The notes below the pieces were generated by a model, which saw nothing but the letters and a program-made list of their open reading frames with translations, ran no database searches and had not been told where the DNA came from. Position numbers and translations under genes: made by a program. This document shows, piece after piece, positions 26,578-36,983 of a DNA stretch of 64,000 nucleotides; position 1 is the first letter of the stretch, and every line of letters starts with the position of its first letter. This DNA comes from JAEUMD01 sp050246945 (GTDB lineage Bacteria; Pseudomonadota; Alphaproteobacteria; Rhizobiales; Hyphomicrobiaceae), in NCBI GenBank assembly GCA_050246945.1, contig JBFWVC010000001.1, positions 124,001 through 188,000 on the forward strand, in the 5' to 3' direction.

Positions 26578-27579
26578 ATGCCGAATGCTGCACGCCCACG
26601 GACCAACGGCCCCCTCGGATCAGGCGATCCGACGGCATTGGACCTCGGCGCCGATCTGGCTGCGGCCGCGAGGTCCTGGCTGGAACACCTCGCCCTCGCG
26701 CGCGGCTACTCCAGTGAGACCCTGGCGGCCTATGAGCGCGACCTGCGCCAGTTCGTGTCCTTCCTCGCCGTGCATTTCGACTACACGCCCTGCCTTGCCG
26801 ATCTCGCCCGCATCGACGCCAAGACCGTGCGCGCATTTTTATCGGCGCGCCGCAGGCAGGGCACGGTGAGTCGATCGCTTTCGCGCACACTCTCTGCTTT
26901 GCGCACATTCTTTCGCTGGTTGGAGGCAGATGGCCGCGTCAAAAACCGCTCACTTCAGCAGGTCTCGCTGCCGAAGGTGCCACACTCCGTGCCCAAACCG
27001 CTGACCGAGGCGCACGCCGCCCGCGTCGTCGAAGGCGAAGGCATGGGCGATATGACCGACGACTGGATCACCGTCCGCGACACCGCCGTCCTCCTGCTGC
27101 TCTATGGCGCCGGACTGCGCATCTCCGAAGCACTCGGCCTCACGGTCGCCGACGCGCCGATCGAAGGCCGCGACGCAATCGTCATCCGCGGCAAGGGCGG
27201 CAAGGAGCGCATGGTCCCGATCCTGCCGGTCGCCCAGCATGCCGTGCGCCGCTATGTCGAACTGTGCCCATATCCGCTTCGGGCCCATGATCCCCTGTTC
27301 GTCGGTGCCAAGGGCGGACCTCTCTCGCCCCGCATCATCCAGCTCGCCATGCAGCGCATGCGCGCGGCCCTCGGCCTGCCGGACACGGCGACACCGCACG
27401 CACTACGCCATTCGTTCGCAACCCATCTGCTGGCAGCGGGAGCCGATCTCCGCCAGATCCAGGAGCTGTTGGGCCATGCGTCGCTGTCCACCACCCAGGT
27501 CTATACCGCTGTCGACTGCGACCGCCTCCTCGCCATTTACGAGAAGGCCCATCCGCGCCACCGTTTGGATCCTGAATAA
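26578..27579 (+). CDS. xerC: Site-specific tyrosine recombinase XerC
   Basis: XerC with XerD resolves chromosome dimers at dif. The 333-residue protein has an N-terminal SAM-like core-binding domain (about residues 20-110) and the catalytic domain with all expected residues: Arg near 180 (GAGLRISEA), Lys near 208 (GKGGKER), HALRH near 274, GHASL near 300 and Tyr near 309 (TQVYT). XerC is preferred over XerD from length and the rhizobial gene neighbourhood with priA and the transaldolase gene. FtsK, its usual activator, is encoded at the other end of the window. No dif site was recognised. Confidence 0.9.
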   Translation: MPNAARPRTNGPLGSGDPTALDLGADLAAAARSWLEHLALARGYSSETLAAYERDLRQFVSFLAVHFDYTPCLADLARIDAKTVRAFLSARRRQGTVSRSLSRTLSALRTFFRWLEADGRVKNRSLQQVSLPKVPHSVPKPLTEAHAARVVEGEGMGDMTDDWITVRDTAVLLLLYGAGLRISEALGLTVADAPIEGRDAIVIRGKGGKERMVPILPVAQHAVRRYVELCPYPLRAHDPLFVGAKGGPLSPRIIQLAMQRMRAALGLPDTATPHALRHSFATHLLAAGADLRQIQELLGHASLSTTQVYTAVDCDRLLAIYEKAHPRHRLDPE

Positions 27580-27698
27580 CGCGGTGATTAACCCTTTTCA
27601 CAAATTTTGCAACGTCCTACCCTGTTGATTGGAGACGCTTCGCCAATCGGAGTCATTCTCGACTGCGATGCGCCGCCACGACTTTTGGGGTTCTGGAG

Positions 27699-28757
27699 AT
27701 GCTTTGCTGGCTACTTGGAGCCTGGTTCCGTCCAGCCGCTGGGTCGAGACTAGCGGCCATTGCGGCAGTGTGGATAGTACTCACCCCAGCAAACAGCCTT
27801 GCCCAACAGAATTCGACCGTTCCTGACCGCCAATGCCGCGGCGTCAACATGTTGCCCGAGCTGGCGGTCACATCGCCCGAAACCTATTCTGAGATTCGTT
27901 CCCAGGCCGAAGCAACCGCGAACGCGCGTGCCGTGTTGTGGAGAATTGAACGCCCGGGCGTGCCGCACTCCTATTTGCTCGGCACCATCCACATGACCGA
28001 TCCACGCGTCACCGCCTTCTCACCGCGCCTTGAGGCCGCACTCGCCGAGACCGACACCGTCGCACTCGAAGTGGCAGACGTTTCCGCCGACGCCACCAAC
28101 GGGGCGATCGCAAAGGCAGCGCGGCTTGTTCTGTTCACCGACGGCCGCACGCTCGACGACCTGCTGACCAACGACGAATACGACAAGGTCAAGACCACGC
28201 TGAAAGGCGCCGGTCTGCCCAGCGAAATGGCCGCGATGTTCCGGCCCTGGGTCGTTTCGATGATCTTGTCGGTCTCCGCGTGCGAGCGTGAGAAGGTGAA
28301 AGACGGCCTGCCTGTGCTCGATCTGAAGCTCGCCAACGCCGCGCGCGAACATGGCATCGAAGTGGTGGGCCTTGAGACGATCGACAGCCAGCTCTCAGCA
28401 ATGGCGTCGGTTCCCGACGACCAGCAGATCGCCATGCTACGCGCCAGCCTCAAATTTTTCGACCGGGCCAACGATACGATGGAGACACTGCTGCAACTCT
28501 ATTTGACCCGCGACATGGGGTCGGCATGGCCGTTCCATCTCGCATTGGCCAAACAGGCGGGCATCGACCGTCAATCCTTCTCCGGTTTTCAGAAACGCAT
28601 CGTCTCCGACCGCAACGAGCACATGCGCGATGCGGCCCTGCCCCTTCTCCGCAAGGGTCGCACGTTGATCGCGGTCGGCGCATTGCACTTGATTGGCGAC
28701 AACGGCCTCGTCGCGCTGCTGCGCGAAGCCGGCTACACCGTAACGCCAATCGATTGA
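27699..28757 (+). CDS. TraB/GumN family protein
   Basis: The 352-residue protein has an N-terminal hydrophobic export signal (about residues 1-36) and the two conserved TraB/GumN motifs: LLGTIHMTDPRV near residue 93 and GALHLIGDNGLVALLREAGY near the C-terminus. The paired Gly and His are thought to form a metal-dependent protease site in the wider Tiki/TraB superfamily, but the bacterial function is unproven. It starts 120 bases after xerC. Confidence 0.88.
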   Translation: MLCWLLGAWFRPAAGSRLAAIAAVWIVLTPANSLAQQNSTVPDRQCRGVNMLPELAVTSPETYSEIRSQAEATANARAVLWRIERPGVPHSYLLGTIHMTDPRVTAFSPRLEAALAETDTVALEVADVSADATNGAIAKAARLVLFTDGRTLDDLLTNDEYDKVKTTLKGAGLPSEMAAMFRPWVVSMILSVSACEREKVKDGLPVLDLKLANAAREHGIEVVGLETIDSQLSAMASVPDDQQIAMLRASLKFFDRANDTMETLLQLYLTRDMGSAWPFHLALAKQAGIDRQSFSGFQKRIVSDRNEHMRDAALPLLRKGRTLIAVGALHLIGDNGLVALLREAGYTVTPID

Positions 28758-28954
28758 TGCATGACGGTCGGTCGGCGTCGGAGCATTTCCAGCCGTTTCA
28801 GCCTGTCCTCGTCCCAGCCCAAGCCGAAGCCCGGTCCATCCGGATTTGGCAGGCGCCCGGCTATTTGTTCGACGGCCTCTACGATGTGCGCGGCAATTGC
28901 ACGAGCGCCGGATGCGGAATAGCAGAACACATAACTACGACCCACCACGTCCAT
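28733..28954 (-). pseudogene. Possible gene remnant downstream of lpdA
   Basis: A 73-codon frame on minus contains NPDGPGFGLGWDEDRLKRL. This resembles the C-terminal PDGPGLG-x-x-DEDAL pattern of enolase-superfamily dehydratases and racemases. No ribosome-binding site or complete domain is visible and the frame overlaps the end of the TraB gene. It is at best a 3' fragment of a lost gene and may be a chance frame. Confidence 0.25.
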
Positions 28955-29100
28955 CCGTCATGTGGAGATCGACCAGCACCAGTGGCACGGCCGGGACCGA
29001 CGCAGCACTTGTGCCGAGAATGAAACGGATCGCAACCCGCACACCGCGAGCGCTGACACTCTGTATGGCCAGGCTCGATGCAGCATGCGCCATGTTGCTC
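28758..29100. other. Gap between TraB/GumN gene and lpdA
   Basis: The two genes are convergent. The only coding-like signal is the remnant described at 28733-28954 on minus. I saw no clear terminator hairpin with a T-run. Confidence 0.35.
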
Positions 29101-30504
<1,404 letters not shown>

Positions 30505-30690
30505 TGCTTTGCCGTCCTTCAATATGCTCCGCTCAAGAGGCAACCGATCAACGCTGCCCGGCGTCCGCCGACGCTCCGAAAAGTGCGGCGCGATTCCGCT
30601 TGTGCTGGCGGCCACCCTATCGGAAAAAAGTGCCACAAATTTCCCGGGCTCCGCCATCGCCGAGCCCACGCACGCCAATGCCCTGCGCCC

Positions 30691-32019
30691 TCAAAGCTCC
30701 AGGATGAAGCGCTGCGGATCTTCCAGGCACTCCTTTACGCGCACCAGGAAGGTGACGGCTTCCTTGCCGTCGACGATGCGGTGATCGTAGCTGAGCGCCA
30801 GGTACATCATTGGCCGCACCACGACCTCGCCCTTGCGCACCACCGGTCGCTCCTCGATGCGGTGCATCCCGAGAATGCCCGACTGCGGCGCATTGAGGAT
30901 CGGCGTTGACATCATCGAACCGTAGACGCCGCCGTTGGAGATCGTGAACGTGCCACCCTGCATGTCCTCGATCCCAAGCCGCCCATCCCGCGCACGCTTG
31001 CCGAACTCGGCAATGCGCGCTTCGATCTCCGCGAGCGACAACCGGTCTGCCTCGCGCAGGACCGGCACAACGAGACCCTTCTCCGTGCCCACTGCAACGC
31101 CGACGTGATAGTAATTCTTGTAGATGATGTCGGTGCCGTCGATCTCGGCATTGACCGCAGGAATCTCTTTGAGCGCCTGGATGCACGCTTTGACGAAGAA
31201 GCCCATGAACCCGAGCTTCACGCCATGCCGCTTCTCGAACAGATCCTTGTACTGGTTGCGCAGCGCCATGACGTTCGACATGTCGACGTCATTGAAGGTC
31301 GTCAGCATTGCGGCAGTGTTCTGCGCGTCCTTGAGACGCCGGGCAATCGTCTGGCGAAGTCGGGTCATCTTCACCCGTTCCTCGCGAACCACATCGTTGG
31401 CCACCGACGGTGCGCGCACCTGCTGCAACGGCACCGGCTGCGGTGCGGTCATGTAGTTCATCGCCTGGCTTGCCGACGCTCCCGCCGCGGCAGGCGCAGA
31501 TGCCCCGTCGCCGCCAGGTCCGCGCTCGACGGCCGCCGCGACATCCGCCTTGAGCACCTGGCCGCGCTTGCCCGAGCCCTGCACGTCAGCAGCAGAAAGC
31601 CCCGCTTCCTCGAGTGCCTTGCGCGCTGCGGGCGATGGCGGCATGTCGCCACCTGCCCGGCTCTCGGGAGCTGAGCCAGCGCTCTCCGCTGGTGTCGGCT
31701 TGGGCTGTGCCGCCTCGGCCTTCTTCTCGGTAGCAGGGGGCGCAGCAGCGGCGGCGGGAGCGGCCGACTTGGCCCCACCCGCCCCTTCGTTAACGTGACC
31801 GAGCACCGCACCCACCTCGACCGTTTCTCCGGCTTCCGCGGCCACCTCTCCAAGCACGCCCGATGCGGGTGCGGGAACCTCGACCGTGACCTTGTCCGTT
31901 TCAAGCTCGACGAGCGGCTCGTCAGCCTTCACCGCGTCTCCCGGCTTCTTGAACCATTGGCCGACTGTGGCCTCGGTCACGCTCTCACCAAGCGTCGGAA
32001 CACGGATCTCGATCGACAT
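30691..32019 (-). CDS. sucB: Dihydrolipoyllysine-residue succinyltransferase, E2 of 2-oxoglutarate dehydrogenase
   Basis: It transfers the succinyl group from E1 to CoA. The 442-residue protein has a single lipoyl domain with Lys43 in ETDKVTVEV, an Ala/Pro-rich linker (about 80-120), an E3-binding domain (SPAARKALEEAGL near 128) and the catalytic core with His413 and Asp417 in HRIVDG. The MSIEIRVPTLGESV start is standard. It is 113 bases downstream of sucA on the same strand. Confidence 0.96.
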   Translation of the reverse strand: MSIEIRVPTLGESVTEATVGQWFKKPGDAVKADEPLVELETDKVTVEVPAPASGVLGEVAAEAGETVEVGAVLGHVNEGAGGAKSAAPAAAAAPPATEKKAEAAQPKPTPAESAGSAPESRAGGDMPPSPAARKALEEAGLSAADVQGSGKRGQVLKADVAAAVERGPGGDGASAPAAAGASASQAMNYMTAPQPVPLQQVRAPSVANDVVREERVKMTRLRQTIARRLKDAQNTAAMLTTFNDVDMSNVMALRNQYKDLFEKRHGVKLGFMGFFVKACIQALKEIPAVNAEIDGTDIIYKNYYHVGVAVGTEKGLVVPVLREADRLSLAEIEARIAEFGKRARDGRLGIEDMQGGTFTISNGGVYGSMMSTPILNAPQSGILGMHRIEERPVVRKGEVVVRPMMYLALSYDHRIVDGKEAVTFLVRVKECLEDPQRFILEL

Positions 32020-32132
32020 ATCTCAGTTCGTCCTCTTGCGGTGCCGTACGCCAGGATGGAGCGTCGGCGGTTTTGATTTTCCACACCGGAAGGCTGTGCC
32101 GGCCGGCACGCGACCGGGCTGTGTGTCACCCC

Positions 32133-35102
32133 TCAGCCTAGCGCATCGGCAACGAGCTTCTTCTGTTCCTCGGCATGCTTGCGGGCGAGACCCGTTGCCG
32201 TCGATGCGGAAGCAGGACGCCCCGCATATCGCGCACGACCGACGTGACCTCCCACGTGCTCCAGCACCCACTCCATATTGGGCTCGATGAACGTCCACGC
32301 ACCCATGTTCTTGGGCTCCTCCTGGCACCACACGATATCGGTGGCATTGGGATAGCGCGACAGCTCCTGGATCAGTGCACGCGCCGGAAACGGATAGAGC
32401 TGTTCGACGCGCAGCACGACCGTATCCGTGATGTCATTTGCCTCGCGTGCGTCGATGATGTCGTAATAGACCTTGCCGGTGCACATGACGACACGCTTGA
32501 TGTCGTTGTCGGGCTTGAGGGCGATCTTCTCGGTGCTGCCGGGATTGTTGACGCGATCTGCGTCGTCCCACAGCAAACGGTGGAACGTGGTGCCCTTCCC
32601 CATCTCTTCGATGCGGGACGTCACACGCTTATGCCGTAGCAACGATTTCGGCGTCATCAGGATCAGCGGCTTGCGGAACTTGCGGTGGATCTGCCGCCGC
32701 AGGATGTGGAAGTAGTTGGCCGGCGTCGTACAGTTCGCCACCTGCCAATTGTCTTCCGCGGAGAGTTGCAGATAGCGCTCGAGCCGCGCCGAGGAATGCT
32801 CCGGTCCCTGGCCCTCGTAGCCGTGCGGCAGGAGACAAACGAGCCCCGACATTCTGAGCCACTTGCGCTCGCCCGATGACAGGAACTGGTCGAAGATCAC
32901 TTGCGCTCCGTTGGCGAAATCGCCGAACTGCGCCTCCCACATCACCAGCGCGTTGGGCTCGGCCAGCGAATAGCCGTACTCGAAGCCTAGCACCGCCTCT
33001 TCCGACAGCATCGAGTTGATCACCTCGAATCGCGCCTGGTCCGGCGAGATGTGCCGCAGCGGCGTGAAGCGTCGTTCGGTCTCCTGGTCGATCAGCACGG
33101 AATGCCGATGAGAGAAGGTTCCACGTTCGCAATCCTGGCCAGACAGGCGCACCGGCACGCCTTCCACGCACAACGATCCGAATGCCAGGTGCTCAGCCAT
33201 GCCCCAGTCGATGCCTTCGCCCGACTCGACCATTTCGCGGCGGCGCTCCAGCAACCGCCCCACTGTCTTGTGCACGTTGAAGTCTGCCGGGATTGTAGTG
33301 ATGCGACGCCCGATGTCGCGCAACTTCTCGACCGGCACGCCTGTCTGTCCGCGCCTCGCCTCGTCCTCCGCGAAGCCGATCGACGACCAGCGGCCGTCCA
33401 GCCAGTCCGCCTTGTTGGGCTTGTAGGCATCGGAGGTGTCGAACTCACTGTCTAGATGCTGGCGGAACGAAGAGCGCATCTCCTCCACGCCCTCCTGCGT
33501 CAGCACACCTTCCTCGATGAGTCGTTTCGAATAGACGGTCGTGACGCTCGGATGGCTACGGATGGCGCGATACATGCGCGGCTGCGTGAACATCGGTTCA
33601 TCCGACTCGTTGTGGCCGAACCGGCGGTAGCAGAACATGTCGATGACGACGGGCTTCTGGAACTTCTGCCGGAACTCCGTGGCGACCTTCGCGACATGCA
33701 CCACCGCCTCCGGATCGTCGCCATTCACATGGAAGATCGGAGCCTCGATCATGCGGGCCACGTCCGAACAGTAGGGCGAGGAGCGCGAGTGGCGTGGATT
33801 CGTCGTAAATCCGATCTGGTTGTTGATGACGAAATGGATCGAACCGCCGGTACGATGGCCCTTCAAGCCGGAGAGTCCGAAGCATTCCGCCACCACGCCC
33901 TGGCCTGCAAACGCCGCGTCGCCATGGATCAGCAGCGGCATGACGGGCGTCCGCTCACCCGCCTTGCAGCCGTGCTGATCCTGCTTCGCACGCACTTTGC
34001 CCAGCACCACCGGATCGACGATCTCCAGATGCGACGGGTTGGCCGTCAACGACAGATGCACGTTGTTGCCATCGAACGAGCGATCCGATGAGGCGCCCAG
34101 ATGATACTTCACGTCGCCCGATCCCTCGACCTCCTCTGGCTTGAAGGACCCGCCCTTGAACTCGTTGAAGATGGCGCGATGCGGCTTGCCCATCACGTTG
34201 GCGAGGACGTTGAGGCGCCCGCGATGCGCCATGCCGAGCACGATTTCGCGCACACCGAGCTGGCCGCCGCGCTTGATGATCTGCTCGAGCGCGGGCACCA
34301 TTGCCTCGCCGCCATCGAGCCCGAACCGCTTCGTGCCGGTGTACTTCACGTCGCAGAATTTCTCGAACGTTTCCGCCTCGATCAGCTTGTTGAGGATCGC
34401 CTTCTTGCCTTCGATGGTGAAGCGGATGTCCTTCTCGGGCCCCTCGATGCGCTCTTGGATCCATGACTTTTGCGCCGGCGAAGTGATGTGCATGAACTGC
34501 ACACCGATGTGACGGCAGTAGGTTCGACGCAGGATGGCGAGAATTTCGCGAATTGATGCGGTCTCGAGCCCGAGCACCTTGTCGATGAAGATCGGCCGGT
34601 CGAAATCTGCCTCGGTGAACCCGTAGGTCTCGGCCTTCAGTTCACGGTGAACTTTGCGGTCGACAAGCCCCAGCGGATCGAGATCGGCCGCCAGATGCCC
34701 CATCACGCGATACGAGCGGATGAGCATCAAGGCGCGAATCGAATCCTGCGTCGCCCTGAGCGACGCGACGGGCGACATGTCGAACCCGGCATAGTGTGCC
34801 CGCGCCGAGATCTTTTCCCGCAGGTCTCGCTCGACCCCCGCATAGTCCCCTGTCAGTGCACTGGTCAGCTCGTCATTCACCGCAAGCTGATTGAGGGGAA
34901 CCGCCCACGAGGGAGCCTCTGCATGTGCAGGCTCGCCGCCCGCCTGGCCCGACTTCATCGATTCGAAGAAGTGGCGCCACTCGTCCGAGACCGAGCCCGG
35001 GTTCTGCTCGTACTCGGCCTGTAGCTCCTCGATGTAGGAGGCGTTCGCACCATCGAGGAAAGCTGTGCGGAGAAATTGCTCGTTCAGCGCCTGTCGTGAC
35101 AT
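32133..35102 (-). CDS. sucA: 2-oxoglutarate dehydrogenase E1 component
   Basis: This thiamine diphosphate-dependent E1 decarboxylates 2-oxoglutarate in the TCA cycle. The 989-residue protein has the N-terminal E2-interaction segment (FLDGANASYIEELQ near residue 16), HRGRLNVLANV, HGDAAFAGQGVV, the ThDP motif region NGDDPEAVVH, and the C-terminal EEPKNMGAW. Length and order match alphaproteobacterial SucA. The 560-base upstream gap should contain the promoter for sucA-sucB-lpdA, which suggests it can be transcribed apart from sucCD. Confidence 0.97.
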   Translation of the reverse strand: MSRQALNEQFLRTAFLDGANASYIEELQAEYEQNPGSVSDEWRHFFESMKSGQAGGEPAHAEAPSWAVPLNQLAVNDELTSALTGDYAGVERDLREKISARAHYAGFDMSPVASLRATQDSIRALMLIRSYRVMGHLAADLDPLGLVDRKVHRELKAETYGFTEADFDRPIFIDKVLGLETASIREILAILRRTYCRHIGVQFMHITSPAQKSWIQERIEGPEKDIRFTIEGKKAILNKLIEAETFEKFCDVKYTGTKRFGLDGGEAMVPALEQIIKRGGQLGVREIVLGMAHRGRLNVLANVMGKPHRAIFNEFKGGSFKPEEVEGSGDVKYHLGASSDRSFDGNNVHLSLTANPSHLEIVDPVVLGKVRAKQDQHGCKAGERTPVMPLLIHGDAAFAGQGVVAECFGLSGLKGHRTGGSIHFVINNQIGFTTNPRHSRSSPYCSDVARMIEAPIFHVNGDDPEAVVHVAKVATEFRQKFQKPVVIDMFCYRRFGHNESDEPMFTQPRMYRAIRSHPSVTTVYSKRLIEEGVLTQEGVEEMRSSFRQHLDSEFDTSDAYKPNKADWLDGRWSSIGFAEDEARRGQTGVPVEKLRDIGRRITTIPADFNVHKTVGRLLERRREMVESGEGIDWGMAEHLAFGSLCVEGVPVRLSGQDCERGTFSHRHSVLIDQETERRFTPLRHISPDQARFEVINSMLSEEAVLGFEYGYSLAEPNALVMWEAQFGDFANGAQVIFDQFLSSGERKWLRMSGLVCLLPHGYEGQGPEHSSARLERYLQLSAEDNWQVANCTTPANYFHILRRQIHRKFRKPLILMTPKSLLRHKRVTSRIEEMGKGTTFHRLLWDDADRVNNPGSTEKIALKPDNDIKRVVMCTGKVYYDIIDAREANDITDTVVLRVEQLYPFPARALIQELSRYPNATDIVWCQEEPKNMGAWTFIEPNMEWVLEHVGGHVGRARYAGRPASASTATGLARKHAEEQKKLVADALG

Positions 35103-35665
35103 TTGATATCCTTAGGATTTTTATCCTGGTCGTCGACCGCCGCCGCACTCGGAAACTGCCAGCGAAGAACCTCGGAGGGGCGCGGCATTCGGTCACTATG
35201 TAGTCCGTTTGACGCGCGGCTTTAAGACCGCCGAAAGAAGGGGGGCTGCTCAAATTTGGGCCGAGACCTCCAAACCATGTTGATGCTGGCAAATCCAGCC
35301 CCTGGTGGAAACGATGCAGGTTCGAGGCATGTGGGGTATGCAGACCTCACCGGCGGCGCGCAAGTCAGGCAACCACCCGAACCCTGAGAGCCGGCATGCC
35401 TTCCGGCTCGCACGGTGTCGCAAAAGTGCGCCTGACCTTCGCTGAATTTGCCAATTAACTTCTACACTGCGAACTTCACTTGTTCTGCTTTGAACGTAAA
35501 TTGATTCAATATTGAGACACGGAGGGCGTTGGTCTCGATGTGGCAGCTCAGAGCCTGTCTGCGGGGAACAGCTCTGAGCGCTGCAGGAGTTGAGGGCGTG
35601 AAATTTCCTCCCAGCGCTCTCACTCCTGTGGCACCGCTTCTCTTTTCAAAAAAGGGAGATCGGAT
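35103..35665. other. Intergenic region between sucA and a small plus-strand ORF
   Basis: No gene is recognised. It should carry the sucA promoter on minus. The stretch 35440-35520 is A+T-rich, with an ATTGA/TCAAT inverted pair at 35501-35511, and may hold the promoter of the small membrane-protein ORF at 35666. Confidence 0.4.
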
Positions 35666-36007
35666 ATGAGCGATTTTGCACCTTTTTTGCTTTTGTTGTC
35701 AGCCTGCGTTGCAGTGATCGTGTTGTTGGCTTGGCGCCTGGACCGTGAACCTGTAGCGAATAGGGCGCGCGCTGCAGCGTCCGACCACCCCTTGGAGTTC
35801 TGGATCCGACGTTTGAGTCCCGGGCGAAGGTCGTCAAACGTCAGCAAATCCAGAACGCCGACCAAAGAGGTTCGATCGGACAGGCCGCCATCGTTAGATG
35901 TTATTCAACCTGATCCCGGCCCGCTCTATTCTTCGCAGTATCACTCGCCTGGTGTTGGGCGAAGGAGACCGCACGCTCTTGCTGGTGCTCAATCGATAAC
36001 CACGTGA
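35666..36007 (+). CDS. Small single-helix membrane protein ORF containing a palindromic repeat
   Basis: The 113-codon ORF starts with ATG 7 bases after GGGAG. Residues about 5-22 (FAPFLLLLSACVAVIVLL) form a clear membrane helix followed by a basic stretch. The family B palindrome (35797-35856) lies inside the frame and encodes about residues 45-64, without a stop. The rest has no recognisable domain and is rich in Arg, Ser and Pro. It may be a real small protein whose C-terminal half was rewritten by the element, or only the N-terminal helix may be meaningful. Confidence 0.5.
   Translation: MSDFAPFLLLLSACVAVIVLLAWRLDREPVANRARAAASDHPLEFWIRRLSPGRRSSNVSKSRTPTKEVRSDRPPSLDVIQPDPGPLYSSQYHSPGVGRRRPHALAGAQSITT
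35797..35856 (+). repeat. Family B 60-bp palindromic repeat, copy 1
   Basis: The outer arms are GTTCTGGAT (35797-35805) and ATCCAGAAC (35848-35856); the inner arms are GACGTTTGA (35808-35816) and TCAAACGTC (35834-35842). The loop GTCCCGGGCGAAGGTCG is nearly identical to that of copy 2 at 47319. The flank ACCAAAGA after the element is also shared. Confidence 0.85.
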
Positions 36008-36071
36008 CGAAACAGGGGGCCGGCATTGCCCCCTGCTCTTCTTCCCAAACACACAACGAACTCGCGTCCGC

Positions 36072-36977
36072 TCAATTCCCCTTCAGCACGTCGACCAGCG
36101 TCTTGCCGAGCTTGGCCGGCGACGGCGAGACGCGGATTCCCGCGGCCTCCATCGCTGCGATCTTGTCATCCGCACCGCCCTTGCCGCCAGAGATGACGGC
36201 ACCGGCATGTCCCATCGTGCGTCCCGGAGGCGCGGTGCGTCCGGCAATGAAGCCGGCCATCGGCTTCTTGCGGCCCTTCTTGGCCTGCTCGATGAGCCAC
36301 GCGGACGCGTCCTCCTCCGCCGAGCCGCCGATCTCACCGATCATGATGATCGATTGCGTCTCGGGATCGTCGAGGAACAGGTCCAGCACATCGATGAACT
36401 CAGTTCCCTTCACCGGATCGCCACCGATGCCGACCGCTGTCGTCTGGCCAAGACCCTCGTTTGTCGTTTGGAACACGGCCTCATACGTCAGCGTGCCCGA
36501 ACGTGACAGAATGCCAACCGAACCCTTCTTGAAGATGTTGCCTGGCATGATGCCGATCTTGCACTCGTCAGGCGTCAGAACGCCTGGGCAGTTGGGGCCG
36601 ACCAGTCGTGACTTCGATTTGTCGAGCCGGACCTTGACGTGCACCATGTCCATCACCGGCACACCCTCGGTGATGGCCACGATCAGCGGCACTTCTGCGT
36701 CGATCGCCTCGATGATGGCGTCCGCGGCGCCCGCGGGCGGCACGTAGACCACAGTGGCATTGGCTCCGGTCTCGGCGACGCCTTCCTTCACCGACTTGAA
36801 GATCGGCAGTTTCTGGCCGTCCTTGCCGGTCCAGAAGTCTCCACCCTTCTTGGGATGGATACCGCCGACCATCTTGGTGCCGTGGTAGGCAAGCGCCTGC
36901 TCGGTGTGGAACGTGCCGGTCTTGCCGGTCAGACCCTGAACGAGAACCTTCGTGTTCTTGTTGATCATAATGGACAT
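36072..36977 (-). CDS. sucD: Succinate-CoA ligase subunit alpha
   Basis: With SucC it converts succinyl-CoA to succinate with substrate-level phosphorylation. The 301-residue protein has the CoA-binding Rossmann part (VQGLTGKTGTFHTEQ near residue 13) and the phosphohistidine region GHAGAVISGGKGGADDK near residue 246. It starts 6 bases after the sucC stop, so the two are cotranscribed and probably coupled. Confidence 0.97.
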   Translation of the reverse strand: MSIMINKNTKVLVQGLTGKTGTFHTEQALAYHGTKMVGGIHPKKGGDFWTGKDGQKLPIFKSVKEGVAETGANATVVYVPPAGAADAIIEAIDAEVPLIVAITEGVPVMDMVHVKVRLDKSKSRLVGPNCPGVLTPDECKIGIMPGNIFKKGSVGILSRSGTLTYEAVFQTTNEGLGQTTAVGIGGDPVKGTEFIDVLDLFLDDPETQSIIMIGEIGGSAEEDASAWLIEQAKKGRKKPMAGFIAGRTAPPGRTMGHAGAVISGGKGGADDKIAAMEAAGIRVSPSPAKLGKTLVDVLKGN

Positions 36978-36983
36978 GTCTGC

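Noticed and set aside
35501..35515. FNR/FixK-like TTGAT site
   Set aside because: The half-sites are not spaced as TTGAT-N4-ATCAA; only a simple A+T-rich inverted pair remains.
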